The position numbers and the translations under genes were made by a program. Source: Paenibacillus sp. FSL H8-0079 (GTDB taxonomy: Bacteria > Bacillota > Bacilli > Paenibacillales > Paenibacillaceae). Taken from it: 64,000 bases of DNA. The notes beneath the pieces were generated by a model. It did not search any database. It saw only the letters and a list, made by a program, of their open reading frames with translations, and was not told the DNA's origin. Shown here one piece after another: positions 36,548 through 46,300 of the stretch. How positions within the stretch are numbered: the first letter of the stretch is position 1; every line of letters begins with the position of its first letter. The DNA lies in assembly GCF_037991315.1 (NCBI RefSeq), contig NZ_CP150300.1:4588001-4652000 (forward strand). Direction: 5' to 3'.

Positions 36548-37681
36548 ATGAGACCAAAAACAAAGCTGATTCATGCAGGTATTGTTGGTGATCCACACAC
36601 TGGAGCAGTGAGTGTACCGATCTATCAAGTAAGTACGTACGAGCAAGAATCGGTTGGCGTACACAAAGGATACGAGTATTCACGTACGGGCAACCCTACC
36701 CGTCATGCGTTGGAAGAAGTCATTAAAGAGTTGGAGGATGGTGTTCGCGGTTTTGCTTTTAGTTCGGGAATGGCTGCAATTCACGCTGTACTTTCTTTGT
36801 TGAAGACAGGCGACCACGTCATTCTGACGGATGACGTCTACGGCGGGACTTATCGCATTTTCACCAAAGTACTGAATCGTCTGGGGATCGAGTCTACCTT
36901 TGTAGATACCACCTCACTACAAGCACTGGAGCAAGCTTTGCAACCTAATACGAAGGCCATTTATGTAGAAACACCAACCAATCCTTTACTCAAGGTCACC
37001 GATATTACTGCTGTAGCGAAATGGTCGAAACAACATGAGTTGCTGTTCATCGTGGATAACACGTTTAGTACACCTTATTGGCAAACTCCGCTAGCTCTTG
37101 GGGCAGATATTGTACTGCATTCTGCAACGAAATATATCGGTGGTCATAGTGATGTCGTGGCAGGGCTTGCGGTTGTCAACAGCGAGAAACTTGGAGAAGA
37201 CCTGCATTTTATGCAAAATGCCATTGGGGCAGTCCTGGGACCCATGGATTCCTGGTTGTTAATGCGCGGTCTAAAAACATTGGGATTGCGGATGGAAGCG
37301 CAAGAACGCAATACAGAGCAGATTGTGGCATTTTTAAATCAGCATCAGACTGTGAGCAAAGTCTATTATCCCGGGTTGCCCGACCATCCACAGCATAAGC
37401 TCGCGTCCACGCAAGCGAGCGGATATGGCGGTATGGTTTCCTTTGATGTAGGCAGTGCTGAAAAAGTAGATGAGGTATTAAGCAAAGTCCGTTATTTCAC
37501 ATTGGCTGAAAGTCTAGGTGCGGTGGAGAGTTTAATTTCTGTACCTGCCCGAATGACACATGCTTCCATTCCTTATGAACGGCGGCAAGAATTGGGGATC
37601 ACGGATGGTTTGATTCGTATCTCCGTCGGGATCGAGGATGTTGAGGATTTACTTGAGGATTTGAAATCTGCATTAAGTTAA
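36548..37681 (+). CDS. mccB: Cystathionine gamma-lyase / homocysteine gamma-lyase MccB
   Basis: A 377-residue Cys/Met-metabolism PLP enzyme. The PLP lysine is in LHSATKYIGGHSDVVAG; YEYSRTGNPTRHALEE and AFSSGMAAIHAVLSLL are family hallmarks. It cleaves cystathionine to cysteine, completing methionine-to-cysteine conversion with MccA. GGAGG lies about 8 nt before ATG 36548; an earlier ATG at 36533 overlaps mccA. A strong terminator follows. Confidence 0.92.
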   Translation: MRPKTKLIHAGIVGDPHTGAVSVPIYQVSTYEQESVGVHKGYEYSRTGNPTRHALEEVIKELEDGVRGFAFSSGMAAIHAVLSLLKTGDHVILTDDVYGGTYRIFTKVLNRLGIESTFVDTTSLQALEQALQPNTKAIYVETPTNPLLKVTDITAVAKWSKQHELLFIVDNTFSTPYWQTPLALGADIVLHSATKYIGGHSDVVAGLAVVNSEKLGEDLHFMQNAIGAVLGPMDSWLLMRGLKTLGLRMEAQERNTEQIVAFLNQHQTVSKVYYPGLPDHPQHKLASTQASGYGGMVSFDVGSAEKVDEVLSKVRYFTLAESLGAVESLISVPARMTHASIPYERRQELGITDGLIRISVGIEDVEDLLEDLKSALS

Positions 37682-37744
37682 GGGCATTTTGATTTGAATA
37701 AAGTCTATGCTGGCCATCAATCGATTCTTACACTAATTAGGTTC

Positions 37745-37796
37745 AAAAAAAGGTCATGCCTTACAGAAGTTCGCTTCTGCACAGGCATGACCTTTT
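37745..37796 (+). terminator. Terminator of yrrT-mccAB operon
   Basis: AAAAAAAGGTCATGCCT pairs with AGGCATGACCTTTTT, topped by a second CAGAAG-TTCG-CTTCTG hairpin. It ends the plus-strand operon. The remaining bases to 37961 hold no recognisable feature. Confidence 0.92.
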
Positions 37797-37961
37797 TGGA
37801 TGTTCAGTATGTTGCCAGTTGTATTGCAATGACTATGCGATACATCAGGCTGAGACTCTATATGTGATAAGACCGCTCTATTTCAACTCTACGGTGTCCA
37901 TGAATGAAACAACATATCCATCATCAACTTGTTCACTGTAGTTATACCTGATTTTCTAATT

Positions 37962-38306
37962 TCAATAGTACGGTAAAAGGGTTAACGCCGTAAGCGCAAA
38001 TAACGGGAGCACCAGTCGGTTAAACCGTCTACGGCCATAACCATAATACGGATAAGGAGTAGGGTACCCGTATCCTGGATAAAATCCGCGGGTATGACCT
38101 ATTGGATAGTTCGCTCCCGGCATTGCATTTGGAGCCCAGTTTGCATGATTCACCATGGCTTCTGGTCCAACGGGAACGGCCAAATAAATCATTTCATCAT
38201 CCACGTTTTCCATAATGCCATCATAGTGCATGCCATCATTCATCTGCACACATACATAACGGTGCATGTGTTCCTTGCATACTTTCTTCGCTTCCACCTT
38301 TTCCAC
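37962..38306 (-). CDS. Hypothetical protein with Sm-like N-terminal strand pattern and Gly/Tyr/Pro-rich tail
   Basis: A 114-residue protein I do not recognise as a named family. Residues about 13-44 (HRYVCVQMNDGMHYDGIMEN, then VDDEMIYLAV) have the alternating hydrophobic and Asp-Gly pattern of an Sm/LSm-type strand pair, which is a structural guess. Residues 58-95 are rich in Tyr, Pro, Gly (GYPTPYPYYGYGRRRF), and the end is hydrophobic (LVLPLFALTALTLL). The start is GTG 38306 with AGGAGG 9 nt ahead. Such Tyr/Gly/Pro-rich small proteins are often spore-surface proteins in this group. It follows a structured leader. Confidence 0.65.
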   Translation of the reverse strand: MEKVEAKKVCKEHMHRYVCVQMNDGMHYDGIMENVDDEMIYLAVPVGPEAMVNHANWAPNAMPGANYPIGHTRGFYPGYGYPTPYPYYGYGRRRFNRLVLPLFALTALTLLPYY

Positions 38307-38390
38307 TTGCCAACGCCTCCTCGATTCTGCTCTTGATCACCTTTTCATGGTATTCAGAACTGGGCGAATTGACACTACGGGGAAAAAGTC

Positions 38391-38481
38391 AAAAAAAGAA
38401 GCACCCCGTGAGCGGCTTCCTTGGAAGGCTGCTGCGCGGACATCTATTCAGGAAACGTCCTGATCAGATGTCCGCCGGGGT
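38391..38481 (-). promoter_or_regulatory. Structured RNA element: three-way junction followed by U-tract
   Basis: P1 is ACCCCG (38403-38408) with CGGGGT (38476-38481). Inside are arm A, AGCGGC-TTCC/GGAA-GCTGCT (38411-38433), and arm B, GCGGACATCT/AGATGTCCGC plus TCAGG/CCTGA (38436-38475). On the minus strand the element ends in U7 (38391-38397). An alternative hairpin, GAAGC (38398-38402) with GCTTC (38415-38419), would break arm A. A TATACT box at 38511-38516 could start a leader for the gene at 38306. Alternatively it is only the terminator of sbcDC. The rest of this 358-bp gap shows no gene. Confidence 0.6.
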
Positions 38482-38664
38482 ACTTAAATAAAGTTTGTCG
38501 GCTTAACTGTAGTATAACAGCGGGATGAACCTGTATCTGTGATGTAACTCACTCCGCTATGTTATAAAAGCAAGAAAAGAAATATTTTTACAATAATCAT
38601 ATTACGTGATAGTGCGTTTCAAAGAGGGCGGTTTCTATGATTTATATTGCTTACACCTTTCCCT

Positions 38665-41600
38665 CTATAGGGTCTCCAAGACCACACGTGAGCCGTTTCC
38701 GGCCTCACCTGCCGGAATCACCACAAGTTTGCGCGGCAAGCGTGCGCGCAGTTCAGGCACGTGACTGATTACACCGACAGCCAATCGGTCGTCATGCAGT
38801 TTTTCCAGCGACGTAATGACGGTATCCAACAACTCCGGGTCAAGTGTACCGAATCCTTCATCCAGGAAGAAGAATTGAAGCGGGTACTGACCTCGTAGCT
38901 GAATCTGGGCCGACAGCGCCAACGCCAGTGACAATGAAGTCAAAAACGTCTCGCCACCGGACAACGTTGATACCGGTCGTTTGACTCCCCCGTTAGCATC
39001 ATCACAGATCACAAAACCACCACCGGAGTCCACCTCCAGTGAATAACGCTGTTTGGTCAGGAAGCGCAGACGCTGAGATGCCGCGTGACTAACCTGCATC
39101 AGTTGTTCTTCGGCAATATACTCGACAAAAGCATTGCCTCTGAACGCGGATTGAAGTTTGCTGAGCAGTTCACCTTGACGGCTTACCTCCACCCGCTTGT
39201 TCTCCAGTTCGGTCCAGCGAACATGTCGCTGCTCCACATCTTCCAGATCACGTTCTGCGCGTGCTTTGGCACGAAGGGCAGCTTCATCCTCAATCCGGAC
39301 CTGCCGCAAACGTTCAGTGCAGGCTAACCACTGTTCCTCCGATACGATAGCTCCATCCAGCTTTTGTTCCAGTTCACGCAATTGGGATGCCAGTTCACGC
39401 TCACGTTCACGGTGCTGCTGGATCTGCTCTGCCAGTCGTTCTGCTTCCTGGGAAGGAATCGCCGCAGACACAACGGCATCATCTGAGTCGAACGGGGATT
39501 GTTCTAGCAATTGCTTCCACCGTTCCTGTGCCTGTTGCAGATGTTCTGTGGCCGAGACGGCTGCCTGCTGAGCCATAACGTCTTTCTTGGCTGATTCCTG
39601 CTTCAGCGTGTCCGCTTCTTTGAATCGTTGTGCCAAGTCCGCAGCTGCTTTTCGCAGTCCATTCAGACGAGCCTGAGCCGCAGTAATCAGATCTTCTACC
39701 CGCTGCTCCCCGACCCACTGGCGCAAGCGTTCTTCCTTCTCGGCCAGCTGTTTGCTATTGCCCTGCCACTCCGTTTGCCACTGGATCAGTTGTTTGTCCA
39801 ATTCAACCAGCTTCTGCTGGAGAGATTGAATGATCTGGTCTTTTTCCTCAAGGAACGTTACGCTTTTGTTCAGACGTTCCTTGATGTCTTCGGCGCGCGC
39901 ATCGCGCTCCTGCATCGCCTGATAGAGGGCCTTGGCCTCCTCCTGAGCGATGCCCGGCAGTTCTGTGGCCCAGCGGCCCTGCAAAGCAGCCGCTGCGGCC
40001 TCGCTCTCGGCCAGCTTGCGCTCCGCCTGGGCGAGCCCGGCACGGCCGGCCTCCTGCGCAGCTGCCGCTTCCATGCGGCGCTGCTGTGCGCCCACAGCAG
40101 CCTGCTGCAACGCGGCGGCTTCGGTCTGGAGCGGCGCTGCTGCGGCAGCCAGCGCCTGCGCGGCTTCGCGCAGCGCAGCGGCACGCGATGCCCAGCCTGC
40201 CGGGGAGCGCCCGTGTTCGGGCGACCCGGCGGGCTCGGGCTCCGCTGCCGCAGGCGCGGCCTCGGCTGCGGCCGGAGCTTCGCCGGCCGCAGCGCCAAGC
40301 TGCGTCAGCAGGCTGCGACGTTCGTGCAGCTGCTGGCGCAGCCCAAAGCGCAGCTCCTGCAGCTCCGCGTGCAGGCTGCGCAGCAGTTCCAGGTCCGCAT
40401 CGCCTGCCTGCGGACCTTCTCCCAGCGGCGCAGCCGGGAGCGGGTGATGCGGCGAGCCGCACACCGGGCATGGCTCGCCGTCACGCAGCTCGGCGCGCAA
40501 GGCGGAGGAAAGCCGGTGCAGCTCCTGCTCCCGCATCGTGCCACGCAGCTGTTCCTCCGCAAGAGCAAGCAGGCTCTGTTCGCGGCTAATATCATGCTCA
40601 CAGGCAAGCAAGGCCTCAAGACCTGCTGACGCCTTTTCTACCAGATGCTGACGCTGATCACTCAGGTGTGTTTCTTCCTCAGCCGCCGCCTTCAGCTTGT
40701 CGGCTCCCTGTTCTGCCGACTGCTTATAGGCTTGCATGTCAGCCTTGTTTTGCTGCAGCTGCTCCGCGGCAGTATCCACACGATGCTTCAGTTCAAGCGC
40801 AGCCTGAATCTGCCTGCGTTCTTCTGACTTCACTTCATTCGGCTTGAGGCTCTCCTGTAGTTCTTCACGCCGTTTGCGCCCGCGCTGCTGCAACTCCTTT
40901 TCTTTCTCAAGCTGCTGTGCCAGCGCAGTCTGTTCGCCCTGTCCCTGTTCCAGAAGCTGCGCGAGGCGCGAGCAATCGGCTTGAAGTCCGTCCCGTTCCC
41001 GTTGCAGCTCTTTCGCTTGTTCGAGTTGCTCCAGGCGCAGCAGCAGTTTCGGTTCTTCCTCGGCCATTTGCGCACGTGCCGTCTCGGCTTTCTCCGCTTC
41101 CTGAACGGACAGACGCTCATGTTCCAATGCTTGCTGATGAGCTGACTCCGCGGTATCCTGCCGCTGCTTCTGCGTAGCCTTGGCGTCTCGAACCGTCTGC
41201 AACGCAGGCAGTATTGCATCTGCCGCAACGGATTGTTTCAGCCGTTGTTCCCCTGCCTCTATCTGTGGTTCCAGTGCTTTCAGCTTCTGCTGCTCATCTG
41301 TCCGTGCCTGCCGTTCATTACTTAACTCACGGATTTTACCCAGCTGATCAGCTTCCTTCACAGCTTCATCCAGCGCTTTGCGGGACAATTCAGACTGCTG
41401 AACAGCGGTTTGAAGAAGACGTTTCGTTTCTTCCAGCGTCTCCTTGCTAGCATTGCCCAGTCCCTGTTGCTCCGCAGCAAGAGATTGGTGAACCATATCA
41501 TTATCCTTGACCCGCCGACTTAATTTGATGGCCAACTGGTCCCCATACTTCTCCAGATGGAACAATCGTTGCAGCATCTGGCGACGTTCACTGCCTTTGA

Positions 41601-42084
41601 GTGACAAAAACTCGGCAAACTTCCCTTGCGGAAGTACCACTGCCCGTGTAAAATCATCCATTTTCAAACCGATCACATCTTCAACGCAGCGATTCACATC
41701 TGCCAATTTATCGGCAAGTACCTGTTCTTCGCCATTGACCGTCTCTATGAATTTGCTGATCGTGTTACTCACCGACACTTCATTATTTCGTTTGAAACGT
41801 CGCTCTACGCGAAACCTTCGAGTGCCCTCGGCTGACATCAGTTCGAATGTAAAAGCAACCGACAACGAATCTTCTGCGTGATTCATAATGCCTTGCGTGC
41901 CGTTCACCGCACGTTCCACTTTTCCATACATGGCGAGTGTGATGGCATCGAGCAAAGAAGATTTACCACTGCCCGTTGGACCGAAAATACCGAATAGACC
42001 CGTTTCCGTCAAGACGGTAAAATCAATTTCCTGCATCTCCCGATAGCTTTGTAGTCCGGCAACTTTTAATAGAATGGGCTTCAT
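38665..42084 (-). CDS. sbcC: Nuclease SbcCD subunit C
   Basis: An SMC-like ATPase of 1139 residues that, with SbcD, opens hairpins and processes blocked DNA ends. Walker A is GPTGSGKSSLLDAI near residue 35; the signature TLSGGETFLTSLSLALALS and Walker B FFFLDEGFGTLD are at the C-terminus. Long coiled coils flank the zinc hook Cys539-Pro-Val-Cys542. The segment coded by about 39890-40560 is strikingly GC-rich and alanine-rich, unlike the rest of the gene. Its ATG overlaps the sbcD stop by 4 nt. Confidence 0.95.
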   Translation of the reverse strand: MKPILLKVAGLQSYREMQEIDFTVLTETGLFGIFGPTGSGKSSLLDAITLAMYGKVERAVNGTQGIMNHAEDSLSVAFTFELMSAEGTRRFRVERRFKRNNEVSVSNTISKFIETVNGEEQVLADKLADVNRCVEDVIGLKMDDFTRAVVLPQGKFAEFLSLKGSERRQMLQRLFHLEKYGDQLAIKLSRRVKDNDMVHQSLAAEQQGLGNASKETLEETKRLLQTAVQQSELSRKALDEAVKEADQLGKIRELSNERQARTDEQQKLKALEPQIEAGEQRLKQSVAADAILPALQTVRDAKATQKQRQDTAESAHQQALEHERLSVQEAEKAETARAQMAEEEPKLLLRLEQLEQAKELQRERDGLQADCSRLAQLLEQGQGEQTALAQQLEKEKELQQRGRKRREELQESLKPNEVKSEERRQIQAALELKHRVDTAAEQLQQNKADMQAYKQSAEQGADKLKAAAEEETHLSDQRQHLVEKASAGLEALLACEHDISREQSLLALAEEQLRGTMREQELHRLSSALRAELRDGEPCPVCGSPHHPLPAAPLGEGPQAGDADLELLRSLHAELQELRFGLRQQLHERRSLLTQLGAAAGEAPAAAEAAPAAAEPEPAGSPEHGRSPAGWASRAAALREAAQALAAAAAPLQTEAAALQQAAVGAQQRRMEAAAAQEAGRAGLAQAERKLAESEAAAAALQGRWATELPGIAQEEAKALYQAMQERDARAEDIKERLNKSVTFLEEKDQIIQSLQQKLVELDKQLIQWQTEWQGNSKQLAEKEERLRQWVGEQRVEDLITAAQARLNGLRKAAADLAQRFKEADTLKQESAKKDVMAQQAAVSATEHLQQAQERWKQLLEQSPFDSDDAVVSAAIPSQEAERLAEQIQQHRERERELASQLRELEQKLDGAIVSEEQWLACTERLRQVRIEDEAALRAKARAERDLEDVEQRHVRWTELENKRVEVSRQGELLSKLQSAFRGNAFVEYIAEEQLMQVSHAASQRLRFLTKQRYSLEVDSGGGFVICDDANGGVKRPVSTLSGGETFLTSLSLALALSAQIQLRGQYPLQFFFLDEGFGTLDPELLDTVITSLEKLHDDRLAVGVISHVPELRARLPRKLVVIPAGEAGNGSRVVLETL

Positions 42085-43265
42085 CTTTCCTCAACCTCCT
42101 CACGCACACCCGGCTCGTCTTCATCTACAAGTTCCAGGAAAAGCTTCACCAGGCTGTCTTCCGGTTGTGCACCACCCGTCTGACGCTGATAGAATTTGCG
42201 GAACAGTTCGTGGACAGGCAGCTCGGATCGTTGCTCCAAAAGTCCTGCTGCAGCCATCTCGGGGTACACGGGGCGAATATGAATAATACCCTCATGTGAT
42301 TTTCGCAGCTGCTGAATCTCCTTCAGGGACATCGCCTCATCCAGCCACACTTCCATGTCGATAAAAGCCTGCGGATCACGTCCCTCATCCAGCCAGCGAT
42401 ATACTTCTGCCAGACCACCACGTGCCTGCCAACGTACAAGCGGACGCCCGGACGTTAACAAAACTTCCTCTACCTGTGCAGCTCCGCCCGGTGCCAGATC
42501 AACCATCGTGACAGACTTGCTCTGCCCCGCTTCCGAGAAGCTGTAGGCCAGCGGAGAACCGCTATATCGAATCACACCGTCTCCTTTGACAGCCTGTGCA
42601 CGATGAAGATGCCCAAGCGCCGTGTATTGCGCACCAGTCGATAATGACGAAGGGTCTACCGTGTAGGCCCCACCGATCTGAATCGGACGTTCCGAATCAC
42701 TCTCAAGTCCACCGAGCACATAGATATGGCTCATGGCCAAGTTCACGGTATCCGGGCGAAAAGAAGCTGCCAGACGCTGCATTAACATGCCCACCCGGTG
42801 ACTGTATGCCTGACGAAGCACATTTTCGTCCCCATCTGTTGTCAGCAATTCATTCAATCTGGCTTCAGAAGGATAAGGTAATGCAGCAATCTGTGCAGTC
42901 TCTCCGGTTCTCTTTGCATGGATGGTTACCGCTTCTGAAGTAGGCATCCCTACGAGTGTAATGCCCTGTCTGTTCACAAGTGGAGTTACAGAAGCCACCC
43001 GCTCTGGCTGATCATGATTCCCTGCAATCACCACGAGAGGTCTTCCATGCTCCGTCAGACGTGCTGCCGCTTCATAAAAAAGTTGTTCCGCCGCTGCGGG
43101 AGGATTCACGGAATCATACACATCTCCGGCCATCAATATGGCATCCGCCTGCTGCTCATCAGCGACCCTGACGAGTTCATCAACGAAATCTTCCTGTTCA
43201 CGCAGTCGGCTTCGTCCTTCCAGCGTTTTTCCCAAATGCCAGTCCCCTGTATGCAAAATACGCAT
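42081..43265 (-). CDS. sbcD: Nuclease SbcCD subunit D
   Basis: The Mre11-type Mn-dependent nuclease partner of SbcC, 394 residues. Phosphoesterase motifs are HTGDWHLGK, MAGDVYDS, IAGNHDQPER and YTALGHLHRAQ. The ATG at 43265 (MRILHTGDWHLG) matches the family N-terminus; a GTG at 43277 would add four residues but lies against the AGAGGGG site. It is transcribed after addA and directly before sbcC. Confidence 0.95.
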   Translation of the reverse strand: MRILHTGDWHLGKTLEGRSRLREQEDFVDELVRVADEQQADAILMAGDVYDSVNPPAAAEQLFYEAAARLTEHGRPLVVIAGNHDQPERVASVTPLVNRQGITLVGMPTSEAVTIHAKRTGETAQIAALPYPSEARLNELLTTDGDENVLRQAYSHRVGMLMQRLAASFRPDTVNLAMSHIYVLGGLESDSERPIQIGGAYTVDPSSLSTGAQYTALGHLHRAQAVKGDGVIRYSGSPLAYSFSEAGQSKSVTMVDLAPGGAAQVEEVLLTSGRPLVRWQARGGLAEVYRWLDEGRDPQAFIDMEVWLDEAMSLKEIQQLRKSHEGIIHIRPVYPEMAAAGLLEQRSELPVHELFRKFYQRQTGGAQPEDSLVKLFLELVDEDEPGVREEVEER

Positions 43266-43319
43266 CGTCCGTTCCACCCCTCTCCCATGTGATATCCATG
43301 GTATTGAATTCCGATATTT

Positions 43320-46300
43320 TTACAATTTCACTGCATGTCCACCATCAAAAAAGTACAGCCACTTCCGGTCAACTTTCCGTCCCAATATATCTTCAATGGC
43401 CCGTCCATACAGCTCCAGCTGGAAGCCATAATTGTCTGTAAGTGTACGCAGTCCACCGCGATGCTCCAAAACCCGATCTGTCTTGTAATCGAGCAACACA
43501 AGCTCACCGTCCACCTCATACAGACAGTCAATAATTCCCCGGACCAACACCGTTTCATTTTCAATGGTGGCCTGCATTTTATTTTCTTCATCCACAGTCT
43601 GAATTTCTGAGTTCGTAGACTGCGCATGTAGCCATTCCACAGGGGACTGATGTGCCGGAAGTCCATACACAAACGGAATCTCCCGTTTTACCCACGCTGC
43701 ACGCAACAGCTCTTTCCCTGGTTCTGTATCGAAAAATCCGACCAGTTCTTCAAGTTCGATAGCCTCCACGTGGTGTGGCAGCAAAATCTGAAGCTCCACC
43801 AATCGCTGAATGGTCTGCTCAATAAGCTGTGAATCAATGACTGATCCATCTACAGGAAGATGTTGCATCAACGTATGATACACGGTCCCCCGCTCTGTCC
43901 CTGTCAATTGCTTTTCTCCCATAAATTTGGGACGACGCAGATGCAATTTGAACGATGTACCCGCAGATCCCGCATCCGAAACGTTCATCGTACCGTTTGA
44001 ATCTGACCCTAACCCAGCCTCATGCTTGATAGATTCACTGGATGCATCACGATGAGAATGGCTTGTTTCATCCTTGATGTTATTGATTCCTGGGGTGTTC
44101 TGATCCAATAATGTCTCGGACTGCTCGCCCAGTTTCTCCATCACCTCTACGGACTGGATGTCCTGCATCGCAAGTAACGTTTTCAACTCAGTAACAGATG
44201 TGCTGGCTGCCACTTGAGTTGCTGCTTCATAGGGGTATGTCCATGAAAGCCGTTGATCAACCTCGTGGATCAGCCGAGCCTCTTCTTCTTGATTAACGAA
44301 TTTATTTCCATCTTCATCTCCAAAGTTTTGGTTAACTGCATCTTGTGCACTCTTCGTCAGCTCTTCTACAGTTGAAGATGTAACCAACTTCACGGGTTGG
44401 ACGGCTTTTAGTGCAGCAATTCGTTCTTTCCGTACCTCATTTATCCCGTCTTCTTCTCCGAGTGTCTGATCCACCACATGGTCACGGGATACCTGATCGG
44501 CGGAAATAATAGAGATCGCCCATCGTGATTGATCATCTGCAAGACAAGCTGAGAACGAATCATTGCTTCCAGCAAGTTCACGCAGCACAGCCGCATCTGG
44601 ATGTCTCATCAGGGATGGTCCAATCCAGTCCAGGTAACTCCGTCCGGCAGCCAGCAGATAGTCTGGCAATGCCAGTTCAGGGCTATCTTTGACCTGAGAC
44701 CACGCCAGTGCTTTTTTCGATGCATCTTTTACGGTACCTAGCAGAATCATTTTCTCTTTGGGACGAGTCAACGCAACATACAGCACACGCATCTCTTCAG
44801 CAAGCAGTTCAAATTGCGCCCGACGACGAATCGCCAGATTGGCTAATGTAGGATAGGCAACCCGGTTCTCACGATCCACAAACCTCGGGCCAAATCCCAG
44901 TTCCTTATGCATTAGAAACGGTGCGTTCAGATCCTGCTGATTGAACATCTTAGATATGCCACCGACAAAGACAATTGGAAACTCCAAACCTTTACTCCGG
45001 TGAATCGTCATAATCCGTACGGCGTTGTCTTGCTCACCAGAACTACCTGCTACAGTTCCAAGATCTCCCCCATTTTCCCGCAGTCTGGAGACATAAGTCA
45101 GGAAACGGAACAAGCCACGATTCGCAGTTGATTCCTCATATTGTCGTGCGCGATCGTACAATGCCTTAAGATTGCTTTGACGTTGTAGTCCTCCTTGAAG
45201 ACCACCAACCCAGTCCAAATACCCGGTTTCCCGATACATACGCCAGATCAGTTCACTTAGACTGCCTTGTCTTGCCTCAAGCCTCCACTGCTGCAATTGA
45301 AGCATAAAGCGAATTAACTTTTGCTGCAGCTCCGAGCCTGAAATCTCCGTTATTCCCATATCCTCGCTTGCCTGTCCAGTAACACCAGCATCTTGAATTC
45401 CATCTCTATGCACATCAAATTCGTATACATCGTCCAAAATCTCTGCCTCAACAGAAGCTGCTGTCTCCCGCTGTCCCTGTTCCATCTCTGACCAGGCTTC
45501 CGGCCACTGCAACTGGACCATATTGGAATCAGGATCGTTATCCTGCCGAGATTGTTGTACAGCATTAGTGGAGGAATCGCTCCAATCTCCCGCAGCCGAT
45601 ATAACCGCATCATAGAATGATTGTCTTTTGTCACCAAGCCGAATCTGTGCCAGTTCCTCTTCATCCAGTCCGACAATCGGGGAACGAAGCACGGAAGCGA
45701 GAGGAATATCCTGTCTTGGATTATCAACAAGCTGAAGCAGAGACATCATGATTTCCACTTCTGTAGCCTGAAAATAGCCCTTGCTCTGTTCTCCTCCAGC
45801 AGGAATTCCCTGCTGTCTGAACTCCTCAATCATGAGCGGAGCCCACATCAAGGTCGAACGCAGCAAGATGACCATGTCACCATAACGTGCCGGGCGCATC
45901 GTTTGCAGGGATTTGTCATATACATGGAGGGCAGGTTTGTCCGTATCCCCAACCATCTCACGAATACGCCTCGCGATCGCCCGCGCTTCCAACTGGGCCG
46001 TTTCAAGTTCGGCACTCTCCAGTTCTGCGGAGACCGATGAATCCCCGTTCTCATCCGTACTCTCTGTCAGATCAGGACCACCGCCCTGACGATCAATCAG
46101 CATGAGTTCAGGTGTATACGCCTCATCGCCAAGCGTCTCAGACGGGAACGTAGCCCCATATGCCAATTGAGCTCGTTCATCGTAAGCAATCTCTGCCACA
46201 CCTTCGTTCATCAGTTGGCGGAATATCATATTGACTGAATGCACGACTTCCGCACGACTGCGGAAATTCCGTGCAAGATCAATACGTTGACCCGTTCGAT

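Noticed and set aside
39628..40629. Several long overlapping frames on both strands within sbcC
   Set aside because: High GC in this segment removes stop codons in all frames; only the SbcC frame has motifs.
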